From Ochromonas danica (taxonomy: Eukaryota > Sar > Chrysophyceae > Chromulinales > Chromulinaceae): 64,000 nucleotides of DNA. Below are positions 22,007-33,100 of this stretch, piece after piece. The stretch lies in assembly GCA_015146655.1 (NCBI GenBank), contig VKHL01000020.1, forward strand, positions 1-64,000, read 5' to 3'. How positions within the stretch are numbered: position 1 is the stretch's first letter; every line of letters begins with the position of its first letter. Under the pieces are notes generated by a model. The model searched no databases. It was not told the origin of the DNA and worked only from the letters and a program-made list of their open reading frames with translations. Position numbers and translations under genes: made by a program.

Positions 22007-22624
22007 TGAAAAGCAAAACCAAAAGCGATAATAAATGTCGAGTTCTTCGACCAGTCTAAGAGAGAAGTGAGTTCCCTATGTCTTCTTGACGCTGTGATGA
22101 CGATGATGGCGCACAAGTGGACTTCAACCTTGCAGAGCAATCGGCACAGCGCCTCCATCAAAAGAGAAGACAGAAGAGCGATGGTGCGCGAAGAGAGAAG
22201 CATGCGCGGGAATCACTTGCTGCTCTTGCAGTCCACGCCACTTCAATCCAACCTTTTCACCTCCTGCGCTACAGGCAAAAGCGCGTTTGTTTGACAATGA
22301 CGTATACCCTTCAGGAACAGGAGCAGCAGGTTCCAAATTCTGCCACTGTGCACCCTCCCGCGCACAGAGAGAACACACAGAGAGAGCACATACACACAGA
22401 GCATAGCCCGTCTCAGTCTCCAGCACAGCACAGCGCCCATCCCAATCAGAGACAAAAAGATTGCTTCTTCTTCTCCTGCTTTCGCATTTTATAGCTCATG
22501 CTGATCTACTGTTGACTTATCTGTTTTATTTGTCCTCCTTCTTCTTATTCATTCCCACTTGCCTTTCCAGCGATTTTTTCTTGTTTTTATTTAATGATCA
22601 GTCCAAGTAATTAAGTCATTCTCA
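22007..22624. other. shared divergent promoter region of the kinase pair
   Basis: This spacer lies between the two divergent start codons. Short frames on both strands have no homology pattern and no domain. An AGAGAACACACAGAGAGAGC-type purine-rich tract lies near 22367-22400. No mirror symmetry is obvious here, so the near-identity of the genes stops before the promoters. Confidence 0.45.
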
Positions 22625-25184
22625 ATGAAGCCGAATTCCATATCATACTTGGTTGTTGGAGGAATTCTCTTACTTCACCTCCCTGCAACTATCTTACAAT
22701 TCTGCTCTCACTCAATAATTGATGATCATGATAAAGCCTCCATGGCTATCTTTGTCCTCGGAATCCTTCAGATTCTGTGCTTATTGCTAACGATTCTGGC
22801 TGTCTGTGTTATGACTGACGTTCGTCAGCGATTCTGGCCGAGTTCTCTATTCCGTCACTCTTTACCACAAAATGGGAGTGTCAAGGAAGTCTCTTCCAGG
22901 ATCTTCTGTGTGACTTATGTCCTCAGCAACATCCTCCTCATGACCAACCAGCTGATCTGTAATCGACATAAAACAGGTAGTTTCTCCATCTGGAATGGAA
23001 AATATGACTATGTACCCTCGTTCTCAACAGGGTCTATTATGTTATCACCTTTATTCATCGCGGCTATGGTGCCAACATTATCCACCATTTACCTGTACTT
23101 CTCGTGGGTAAGCAGTCTTGTGATGCTCATCGTTGCCGCGGCAATAGAGCAAAGTGTTGGCTCCGTTTATGAAATAGTTCATTATGGTCTTCTTAGCTAT
23201 TTTATACTTCAAAACTTAATTCGGCCACCCGCGGAACTATCCGTTCATGAGGGACAAACCGTATTGGAGAAGCATGACCTGGAAGAACAGCTGCAAAGTG
23301 GAGAGAATCGCATGAAACATATGGTGGCTAACATGGCCCATGATCTCAAGACAGTAAGGATCCTCCTTCTCCTTCCTTCCTTCCCTCCTTTGACTGTGAT
23401 CTCACCTGTCTCGTTCTCCTCATGTTTCTGTGATGACTTCAATGCAGCCACTGTCTTCGTTCATGGCAGGCATTGACTTGATCCAGCAGGAGATGGGCAA
23501 GTATGAGAACCAGCTCATGCATCGAGATCTGAACAAGGATGACGTGGGTTCTCTCTTCTTCACCATCAAGGAGAGCTTGCGCACGATCATGAACACGAAC
23601 TCCTTCATGCTGATGACGATCAATCGCGTGTTGGACTATGCGAAGGCCTCGAAAGGTCTGAAGCTGGTTCCAAAGTATGAAACGATCGATCTGATGGACA
23701 CGTTGTATCTCCCAATGAACTGCATGAAGGACATCCAGCAGCGAATATCGATCGTGTTGGAGCCTCTCTCGCTGGAGATCTGTTCTCACATCATAACAGA
23801 CAAGCAGTGGTTGCAGGAGAATGTGTTGTGTTTGTTGAGCAATGCAGTGAAGTATTCGAGTGGAGGCACGGTGACTGTTCGTGTTGTAATCAAACAAGGA
23901 AGGTTACGGCGCATGTCTGATCCTTCCGATACGCCAACAAAGCGAGAGAGAAAGTTGAGCACCAAGTCTGGTGCCTTAGCTTGGAACTCTCCGCGTCTCA
24001 CAAAAATAAAAATTGCTGCAAGTAGTTCTCAGCAAGACGACGAAATTGCCTTTTCTGAGATTTTCCGATCGCCGTCTACTAGCTTCATGGAGAAATCAGA
24101 AATGACAGACTTCCTCCATATTGAAGTGGAAGACACGGGGATCGGCATGTCTGACCAGGCCATGAGTGAGCTCTTCTCTCCTTTCAAACAAAATCAGCGT
24201 CTGGCAGGAGGTACAGGGTTGGGACTGTTCTCCCTCGCTCAGCGTGTGGAGGCATTGCATGGTCAATGTGGAGTTACGCATCGTCGTGATGGGCAACAAG
24301 GGTCTTTGTTTTGGTTCACCATGCCTTATCGACCTGATTTTGATGCTGTTGTTTGCCATGAATCGTCGACAAGGGATGGCATGGTTGTTGCCTCTCCGCA
24401 TGGTGCTCTTCATACTTCCATCTCCACGGCTATTGAATATCCCCCTGCGCCCATCATGAAACCTATCCCGGCATCGTTTCCTGAGCTTGCCGTTGAGTCT
24501 TCATCGAGTAGTTTTAAAGAGTTAATGCTATTCACAGACGAACAGAGTTTAGTGCCCATATCGCCAAAATGCGATGCAGATCGTCCTCCATTGGAATATG
24601 TATCCCACGACCCAGCCAAAAAGCTGAGTATCCTTTTAGTGGACGATTCCCCTATGATCTTGCGCCTCACCAGTGTCATGCTCTCCAAGCAGGGCTATGA
24701 AGTCACAGCTGCTGAGAATGGCGCCATTGCTTTGGAGCTGATTCGTAATCGGTTAATCACCTTGCAGGATGCTCCTCGCATATTGCAATGCAACGGATGG
24801 CAGGAGTTAGAGCCAGCATTTGACGTAATCTTGACTGATTTGCAGATGCCGGTGATGGATGGGTTGGAGTTAGTGAAGCGTTTGCGAGAAATGGAAGCAG
24901 AAATCAATCAACAGTTTGAAGCAGCATATCGAGGAAGTCTTCGAACGGTCACGTTAAGTCTGACGCAGAGTTCAAAGCGATTGGGCAAAACGAAAAGACT
25001 AGATGGGGGAACATTATCTACCAATGACTTGGGTGCACCTGAGCTGCGCCATGTGGTCATTGGCTTATCAGCGAACAGTGATGATGAGACGTTAGAAGAA
25101 ACACTGTCCGCTGGATTTGACGGCTTTTTATGCAAGCCATTTGCTTTGCAAGCTTTCCAGGAGCTTCTTGATGCCGTCTATTGA
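22625..25184 (+). CDS. membrane hybrid histidine kinase, copy B (2 exons)
   Basis: Exons 22625-23353 and 23448-25184 give about 821 residues. Layout equals copy A: about six hydrophobic segments in residues 1-210, MAHDLKT|PLSS with His near residue 239 at the exon junction, N box LLSNAVKYSSGGT, G1 DTGIGM, G2 GGTGLGLFS, and a receiver with ILLVDDSP, LTDLQMPVMDG and CKPF. The sensor region shares the plan of copy A (NQL, GSIM(L/F)(S/A)PL motifs) but differs at most positions, so the two copies may sense different signals through the same catalytic core. The linker between the N and G1 boxes and the loop before the last receiver strand also differ. All catalytic residues expected for activity are present. 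Confidence 0.93.
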
Positions 25185-26894
25185 TGAGTATTATTATTGA
25201 TTTTCATAATATATACAGTATTCCTAGACATACAGTAAGATGGAGAAGAGAATGTTCACTCGAATGATATCTAACTAGATGATATATACTTGGATATTAT
25301 AACTAATTGGAGTGTAATAGAGGATGGGACGTCAGGTAGCGACTTCCATCAATAGTTGGAAGACAGTTGCTTTCTATATGGTTTCTTGTCTTTCGTTGCC
25401 ACCCTGGTGAATCGTGAGTGAAGACTATGGTATGGGGCCTTGTTATAGTTGTTACTGTTCGACCGTGGCAATCAAATCATCTGCGCTATGCGCTTCTTCT
25501 TCTTCTATTCCTCAATAATTGTAATACAAAGATTATTAGTTCTTCTTCTCGTTAGTGTGGTAGCAGTCTATTTGTTTGGAGTTTTCTTTATTGCGTGGTG
25601 GCATGCACTGATTGATTGATTGTTGTGGCTGGGCTATTCTCTTCTCTGTTTGTGTGTGTTGCCAACTGTTTACTATTGAGTGTTGTAGTTGTTGTCTACC
25701 AGCACCAAGCTGCTTGCTTTGCTTGCCTTTCTGCTCTTTAGAACACTCACTCACTCATACTTGAAGATCGAGGTCAATTATTTTTGCCACCGCCATTCCT
25801 GAGCCATCATATGAACATTTAAATAGCAGTTGGTTGTTTTGTGTTTCAATCTCAATGATGATGATGATGGTGATGATAATAAATAATAATGCGAAAGTCT
25901 CGTTCTCTCGCTCTTTGTGTTAGTTTGATGGTTTGTGGTGTGTGTGTATATATATAAAGATTGGATTTGGATTGTTAATGGATACTACTTCTGTTTATGT
26001 CTCTCCTGGCCATTTTCTTCCTGTAATATCTGTGTCTTCTGTTGATGGATGATGATCGGCTGTTCAATGACCAGAAGAGGCTCTTTTTCTGCCTGCGGTT
26101 CAGTTCGGAATGTTTTTTTAATTTTAATGGCTAGTCTAGCTGTGGCAGTTCCATTTGTTATTGTTGTTATTGTTGTAGTAATGCTCTTGTTCGCGTCTTC
26201 CACAGACTTGCCCGCTCTCCTCTATCTCTATCCTCATGATAATGATATTGCTCTGCTCTTCTTGTTCTTCTCTGCTGTTTCTTATTCCTTGAGTGTTCTT
26301 TCTCTTCTCTCTGTCTATGTAGTGACGCTTTTGTCACTCACCATCGTACCGTTCCCATGTCCGTGTCCGTGCCTGCTCCATGGACTACTACAACCACTAC
26401 CTCTACTATCACTCAACTTCTTCTTCGAGAGAGATCCGCCCTACCCTGTGCTAGTGCTCGGTCCACTTTTTGATCTAAACTCTCTGCGGTTTTTATTAAC
26501 CCTATGCTCGACATGTTCAGTTCTCCCTCCTTTACCATACATACCATTCCTTTCCATTCCCATTAACAACAAGTCAAGTCAGTGCATTGCATTATCCAAG
26601 TCTCTTGTGGTGATCAACCAACCCATCATGCTGTTTTCTTTGTGTGATAACTCTTGTGTCTTAACGGGTCAAGTTCAAGACAGTTGATAATGTTAAGATG
26701 TTACTTTTTTATTCTCTTTCCTCTATTCTTTGTCGGTCCATAGACGCATGTTATAGTATATCGATATCACTAGTAGTACAAGTGTATCGTTTGGTGTGTG
26801 GTGAGAGGCCAGACCTAGATCTAGGAATCTGGCGGGGGACTAGCAACTGTACTGTATCATGAGGAGTAACAATGAAGACTAAGGAAGAAAGAGA
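25185..26894. other. long intergenic region with a weak gene candidate at 26049-26687 (+)
   Basis: A TATATATAAAG box at 25948-25958 lies about 90 bp before an ATG at 26049 that opens 212 codons. The predicted product has several hydrophobic stretches (VPFVIVVIVVVMLLFA, LLFLFFSAVSYSLSVLSLL) and no known domain. The plus strand is pyrimidine-rich here, which favours chance hydrophobic frames, and the minus strand has two short Gln/Lys-rich frames of equal merit. A GAT-type trinucleotide stretch lies at 25856-25885. I treat a gene as possible but unproved. Confidence 0.25.
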
Positions 26895-28088
26895 ATGATT
26901 AGAAGCGAGGTTGCCGAGGTAGAAGCCCAGGTGATCCTTCACGACTACCTGGCAAAGATCCTTCCCACAAGGCAGCAGCAGCAACAACAGCAAAGAGAAT
27001 GCCTCTCTCTGCAGCCCTTCGGCATGGGCCAAGTTAACGCCACCTGGGCTGTCTGCCTCAACGACGTGGCATACTTTGTCCTACAACAAGTCAACACCAC
27101 CGTACTCTTAGATCCTGCTAAGACCCATCACAACTATCTGCGACTCCAAGCCTATGCTCAAGGTAGACTGTCTTCCTCACCAGTTAGGCAGCCTGGTCAC
27201 GATAGCCATCAACTAGGAGGAGAGAAGAAGCCATTTCCCTTTCTAGTGGTCTTGCCACAAAGTGAAGAAGGCTTTCTCAGGACCTCATCGGGCTGTCTCT
27301 TCCGCCTCTTCGAGTATCTTCCCACTAGCCAAACCATACGCTCTCCTTCCTCCCTAGACACCATATACGAGATGGCGAGACAGTTCGCCTGCTTTACAGC
27401 CTTCTTTCATGATTTCCCTGTGTCAGAATTAGAGATCACTATCCCTGCTCTTCATGACCTCACCGCGAAGTACGCCACTTTCGAGGAAAGTCTTCTCTTT
27501 GGGAGGGAAGATCGCAAAGCCAACGCCGAGGCACAGCGACTGATCGCCTTGGCTATAGCTCATGGAAGTGAGATTTGTCCTCTCTATTCTCAACTTTGCC
27601 ACGAGCCAGATATGAAGCAACGGGTGGTACATCATGATGCCAAGCTATCCAACATGCTGTTTGATAACCAAGGAAGAGGTCTCGCCGTGATTGACTTGGA
27701 CACTGTCATGCCAGGTTGGATCCTGTGTGACCTCGGAGAACTTCTTCGCGCAACTCTATGTGGATACACTTCTTGTGAAGATGCCGCAGATCTAGCTTCT
27801 CTTCACTTGGAGATGGACTGCTTCCAGGCAGTGGTCCGCGGCTACCTCGAGCCATTGGAAGACTTGCTGACAGCCCAAGAGAAGGTTCACCTTCTATTCG
27901 CGGGTGATTACATCATCTTCATGCAAGCGATCCGATACCTCACTGACTACTTGGTCGGCGATGTCTACTACATCGTGGTGCAATCCGAGCAGAACCTTAT
28001 ACGAGCTAGAAACTTGTTCTGGCTACTGCGTGCCTATCAAGAGAAGCGAGAGCTAATGCAGCAGATCGTCAATGATATCTTGCAGTGA
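26895..28088 (+). CDS. APH-family sugar kinase, N-acetylhexosamine 1-kinase (NahK)-like
   Basis: A single exon of 397 codons. The C-terminal lobe carries the phosphotransferase loop VVHHDAKLSNMLFD (catalytic Asp followed by Asn five residues on) and the metal-binding IDLDTVMPGWILCDLGELLR. This pairing is typical of NahK-type kinases, which phosphorylate C1 of N-acetylhexosamines. The N-lobe has GMGQVNATWAVC followed by YFVLQQVN, the nucleotide-binding hairpin. A seven-Gln run near residue 30 is a low-complexity insert. No targeting peptide is evident, so it is probably cytosolic. Family is firm, substrate is inferred from the IDLDTVMPG wording; homoserine-kinase-type or choline-kinase-type activity would be alternatives. 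Confidence 0.85.
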   Translation: MIRSEVAEVEAQVILHDYLAKILPTRQQQQQQQRECLSLQPFGMGQVNATWAVCLNDVAYFVLQQVNTTVLLDPAKTHHNYLRLQAYAQGRLSSSPVRQPGHDSHQLGGEKKPFPFLVVLPQSEEGFLRTSSGCLFRLFEYLPTSQTIRSPSSLDTIYEMARQFACFTAFFHDFPVSELEITIPALHDLTAKYATFEESLLFGREDRKANAEAQRLIALAIAHGSEICPLYSQLCHEPDMKQRVVHHDAKLSNMLFDNQGRGLAVIDLDTVMPGWILCDLGELLRATLCGYTSCEDAADLASLHLEMDCFQAVVRGYLEPLEDLLTAQEKVHLLFAGDYIIFMQAIRYLTDYLVGDVYYIVVQSEQNLIRARNLFWLLRAYQEKRELMQQIVNDILQ

Positions 28089-28222
28089 AGAGTGTCTCTT
28101 GTAGTAAGACAGCAGACTACATGACTAGTCTATGACATGATCTTAAGTGATGGCAATAGGAGAGACTGGTGGATCCTTCCTGCTTAATATACACGGTTGT
28201 ATCAATCATCAGACTAGGTGTC

Positions 28223-29071
28223 CTAGGTGTCCTTCTTGGCCTTGTCCTTCTTCTTCTTCGTCTTCTTCAGGGTAGTACTGCTGCTTTCTTTCTTGACCTC
28301 CTCCTCCGCGACTTCTTCTTTCTCCCTCTTCGTCTTGTCTGACTTCTCTTCACTTCTCTCTTTCTTCCTCTTCTTCTTGTCCTTCACCTTCTCGTCCACA
28401 TTGTCGTCGTCGTCGTCTTCACCGCGTGGACGCTTCCTGTCGATGCCCTCCTCGTGGGGCTTGTCCGCGTTACTGTGATCGAAGTTGCGTGTATGGTTAG
28501 CAATAGCATCAGGCTTGTCACTATTAGCGTGGAAGAAGTTGCGAGTGTGGGCAGCTATGGGGCTGTCCTGCTCGTCCTCTTTGCCCTCGTCCTCCTTCGA
28601 CTTCTTCGTCTTCTTCTTCTTCTGGGGCTGCTCCCCCTCCTCCTCCTCCTCCTCCTCCTGCTGCTGCTTCTTTCCTTGCTTCTCCTCCTCTTCCGCCTTC
28701 TTCTTCTCCTTCTTCTCCTTCTTCTTCTTCTTCTTGCTCTCCTTCTCATCCTCTTCTTCCGCTACCCCTTCGCTCTCTTTGTCCTTGCGCTTCTTCTTTT
28801 CTTTCTTCTCCTTCTTGGCCTTCTTCTCAGACTTATCGTCTTTTTTCTCTGATTCTTTACCTTCCTTATCGAAATTTCTTTTGTGGTATTGGCCAATGCC
28901 ACTGCCAGCGCGGACAAAGTTGGCGTACAGGGGAGTACTGGGTAAGGTGGGGTCACGCGACTCTGACCGGCCAAGAAGGCCCTTGTTTAACATGCCCAAG
29001 CCTCCTGACCGCCCCTTTGGGGCAAGCTTGGCCAGAGTATCATACAATCGTTGTAGTTTTTCTTCCTCCAT
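28223..29071 (-). CDS. Lys/Glu-rich, probably nucleolar protein with repeated H(T/K)RNF motif
   Basis: 282 residues from the ATG at 29071. The N-terminal 85 residues are the only non-repetitive part (LQRLYDTLAKLAPKG, LYANFVRAGSGIGQYHKRNF). The rest is dominated by KKEKK and EEEE runs. The motif HKRNF, HTRNFFHANSDKP and HTRNFDHSNADKP recurs three times, at about residues 64, 176 and 193, the last two as a direct repeat. Charge and composition suggest a nuclear or nucleolar protein. No catalytic domain is seen and I do not recognise the family. The low-complexity tracts are encoded by nearly pure purine runs on the coding strand and may vary in length. It is convergent with the sugar kinase. 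Confidence 0.7.
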   Translation of the reverse strand: MEEEKLQRLYDTLAKLAPKGRSGGLGMLNKGLLGRSESRDPTLPSTPLYANFVRAGSGIGQYHKRNFDKEGKESEKKDDKSEKKAKKEKKEKKKRKDKESEGVAEEEDEKESKKKKKKEKKEKKKAEEEEKQGKKQQQEEEEEEEGEQPQKKKKTKKSKEDEGKEDEQDSPIAAHTRNFFHANSDKPDAIANHTRNFDHSNADKPHEEGIDRKRPRGEDDDDDNVDEKVKDKKKRKKERSEEKSDKTKREKEEVAEEEVKKESSSTTLKKTKKKKDKAKKDT

Positions 29072-29486
29072 TTATTTTCTCTTCCGCTTCGCTTCCCCAC
29101 TGGCGAGATCTACCACGCACTGCAATAATAGGTGACACTGTTTGTCGGCGTGGTATTATTGCCTGGCGCGGTATTCCCCCCTCAGAGTGATAATTGATTG
29201 TGAAACAAAACAATTTCACTGACAAGATAGACTGACATCTTCACTTACCTCAGATAACATATCATATCTATCATATCATATCATAGCATATCATAGCATA
29301 ACATAACATCCACCAGAACTAGTCTATTGAATCACTTCCTAGAAGACCTACAAGCTATACAATTGTACTGTATTCAGAACATTAAGTTAGACTACAGTAG
29401 ACTACCTGTTCTTCTACTGTACTGTACCTCATCCTATAACTTAATACCATTTCATAGCAAGTAGTAGACTACAGTCAAAGTCAGAC
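29072..29486. other. intergenic region with ATATC/ATAGC short repeats
   Basis: Between about 29260 and 29310 the sequence is a degenerate array of CATATCATAT and CATAGCATAA words. The rest is AC/AT-rich 5' flank of the ankyrin gene and of the Lys-rich gene. No gene is seen. Confidence 0.5.
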
Positions 29487-30100
29487 ATGATGCAGAACAC
29501 ACAAGAAGAAAAGAGAAACACTGAACAAGTGAGAAGAATAAAGGAAGAGAGAGGAAGTGGCATTGAGGTAAAGCAAGAAGTCTATGCTATCCCTTGCAAG
29601 AAGGAAGAATCAAGACAGCAGCCGCTGCTACAACAACTACTACAACAGGAGGTACAGCAGCAGGAGTCAAGCAAGCAGGTCGCGGCTGCTGAGATTGTTG
29701 CTAACGTGAATAATAAACTCAAAAGAGAACAACCAGAAAGAAAGAGAGCACGAGTTGAAAAGAAAGAGAGCAGAGGAGGGAAAGGCTCTGAATGACAAGT
29801 TATTCGCTCAGCTAAAAGAGGGTCAGATCGCTGTTCTACTTCAGGATTGCTCTACTAATTGGCAGCTACGGGTTGATTTAGAAGATGTGACTGTTTTGAA
29901 AACACTGGAGACTTACAATGCAATTCAAAGAATCCCTTTGTCAGTAATCAACCGTCGCTTCAAAATGACTGTAGATGGTGAAGAAATCAAGGTAAAGTAG
30001 TCTACTGATTCTAGCCTGTTGGTTGATATAATGGTGTCATGAGGGAGAACAGTGTACTCTAGCTAGCTTAGCCTGTTAGTTAGGATGATACTTGCTGTCG

Positions 30101-30144
<44 letters not shown>

Positions 30145-33100
30145 ATGATGTTGGCGGGAGGGATGTCTGTGTACAGCTCAACTATGTTGCTGTGCATTCT
30201 AATAGGGATGGTGTGTATGTGTGTATGCTGTGGTGAATGTCTAATAATGGTCTGTAGGGTATGACAGCGCTGAATGTGTCAGCTGTGAAGGGTAATGTTG
30301 AGATGGCGAAGTTGTTGTTACTTCATCCAGCGATAGATGTCAATGCTGTGGACAGTAAGGTGAGCATACAAGCATTTCTAACAACTATTAATGATGATGT
30401 CTGTCTGGGCAGTCTGGTTGTAATTGCATGTATATTAGCAATCATCTGCCATTCCTATAGCATTTATGTCTATAGATTGTATAAATATTAATCTTTTTAT
30501 ATTGATTATTCCTATGAATTACTGATGCTAATAGATGTGATTGTGTTTGACTAGTATAAATGTTCGCCCTTGTATCATGCATGCAGATATGGTCATGTTG
30601 AATTGGTTAAGATCTTAATGCTTGATATGCGGGTGGAGATAAGCAAGGCTAACAAGGCAAGTACTCTTCTACCTAACATGGTAATAGTCTTGTAATAGCA
30701 TGTTATAAGTTAGTGTTAGTGTGGGTAGAAAGCAGGTGAATATGTTAATGTATAGTATATATTACTATGAATATATATTTAATAGTCAGTCTGTTATGAT
30801 GGTGTATATTTGATAGGTTAGTGTAGGTGTTAGTATAAAGTAGATGAAGGTGTTAGTATTAGCATATGTTAGTATGAGCAGATATACTACAATGATTACA
30901 ATGTCAATATTATTATTGTTATAGCTAATATATATGTGACTGTGATTGCCTAGGATGCATGGACGCCCTTTCATATTGCATGCTGTTATGGTAATGTTGA
31001 AGTGGTGAAGCTCTTGTTGCTGGATCCAAGAGTTGATGTGGACAAGGCTGATAAGGTAGGTGTGACTAGATATCTAATAGTTAGTCTGCTATGATGGTTT
31101 ATATGTTATAGGTTAGTGTGGGTGTTAGTATAAAGTAGACGAAGGTATTGTTGTTGGCATAAGTTAGTATGAGCAGATATAGAGTGACTACAATGTGCTT
31201 ATTGTGATAGCTAATGTATATGTGACTGTGGTTGACTAGCCTGGACGGACGCCTTTGCATGTGGCTTGTGGTTATGGTCGTATTGAAGTGGTGAAACTCT
31301 TATTGCTGGATCCAAGAGTGGATGTGAACAAGAGTAGAAAGGTTAGTGTGGCTGTCCTTTCTTCCACCTTATATGATGGTAGTATTGTACTGTATAGTAT
31401 AGTATGTCACCTTAATGATATGTAGTATGGTATAAGTTAGTGTTAGTGTTGGTAGTAAGCAGATGAGTACATTAATGTACAGTATATGTTAATATGAGTA
31501 GATGTGCAGTATAATAGTTAGTCTGATTATATGTTATAGGTTAGTGTAGGTGTTGGTATAAAGTAGGTGAAGGTGTTAGTATTAGTATATGTTAGTATGA
31601 TCAAATATCGAATGATTACAATGTGCTTATTCTTATAGCTAATATATATGTGACTGTTGTTGACTAGAATGGATGTACGCCCTTGCGTATTGCATGCAAC
31701 AATAGTCGTATTGAAGTGGTGAAGCTCTTGCTGCTAGATCCAAGAGTTGATGTAGAGAAGAGTAATAGGGTAAGTGTGGCTATCCTTTCTTCTATCTTAT
31801 ATGGTAGTAGTCTTATACTATATAGTTTAGTACTGGTATGTCGCAATAATGATATGTAGTATGTTATAAGTTAGTGTTAGGGTAGGTAGCGTGGTATAAG
31901 TTAGTGTTAGCAGATGAATGTGTTTATTTGCAGTATATGTTAATATGAGTAGATATCTAATGGTTAGTCTGTCATGATGGTTTCTATGTTATATATGAGT
32001 GTAAGTGTTAGTATTATTAACATATGTTAGTATGAGCAGATATACTACAATGATTACAATGTTGTTATTGTGATATATGTGACTGTGCTTCACTAGGATG
32101 GATGGACTCCCTTGCGTACTGCATGCTTCACAGGTAATGTTGAAATGGTGAAGCTCTTGTTGCTAGATCCAAGAGTTGATGTGAACAAGAGTAAAAGGGT
32201 AAGTGTGGCTATCCTTTGCTCTATCTTATATGGTAGTAGCCTTGTACTGTATAGTATGTCACAATAATGATATGTAGCATGTTATAAGTTAATGTTAGTG
32301 TAGGTAGAAAGCAGATGAATATGTTAATGTACAATATATGTTAATATGAGTATATATATAATGGTGTATATGTTAGTGATGGTGTATATGTTATAGGTTA
32401 GTGTAGGTGTTAGTATTGGTATATGTTAGTATGAGCAGATATAGTAAATTACAATGTGCTTATTATTATTGTTACAGCTAATATATATGTGACTGTGGTT
32501 GACTAGGATCTATGGGCGGATGGATGGACGGCCTTGCATACCGCATGCTGGCATGGTCGTATTGAAATTGTGAAGCTCTTGTTGCTTGATCCAAGAGTTG
32601 ATGTAAACCAACCTAGTAATGTAAGCGTGGCTATCCTTTCTTTCTTTCATCTGACATGGTAGTATTGTACTGTATAGTATAGTATGTCACAATAATGATA
32701 TGTAGTATGGTATAAGTTAGTGGTAGTGTTGGTAGCAAGCAGATGAGTACATTAATGTACAGTATATGTTAATATGAGTAGATGTGCAGTATAATAGTTA
32801 GTCTGATTATATGTTATAGGTTAGTGTAGGTGTTGGTATAAAGTAGGTGAAGGTGTTAGTATTAGTATATGTTAGTATGATCAAATATCGAATGATTACA
32901 ATGTGCTTATTCTTATAGCTAATATATATGTGACTGTTGTTGACTAGAATGGACGGACGCCATTTTATGAAGCGTGCTGCAAAGGTAATGTTGAAATGGT
33001 GAAGCTCTTGTTGGCAGATCCAAGAGTTAATATGAACAAGTTTGATAAGGTAGGTGTGGTTATCCTTTCTTCCACCTGACGGTGTAGTAGGTAGTCTTGT

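Larger units (their letters stand above)
19439..25184. repeat. inverted gene duplication: two hybrid histidine kinases head to head
   Basis: The two kinases lie as mirror images about a 618-bp spacer. Aligning them by eye shows alternating blocks. The end of exon 1, the intron, the His-kinase dimerisation part and the receiver are nearly identical in DNA. The membrane region, a linker before the G1 box, the linker before the receiver and the loop before the final strand are clearly diverged. Even the non-coding intron matches almost completely apart from about 18 extra bases in copy A. Patchy identity that includes silent sites and an intron points to gene conversion between the inverted copies. 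Confidence 0.85.

Noticed and set aside
28485-29135. 216-codon plus-strand frame rich in Phe and Ser
   Set aside because: Opposite strand of GAA/AAG repeats of the Lys-rich gene; composition is fully explained by that.
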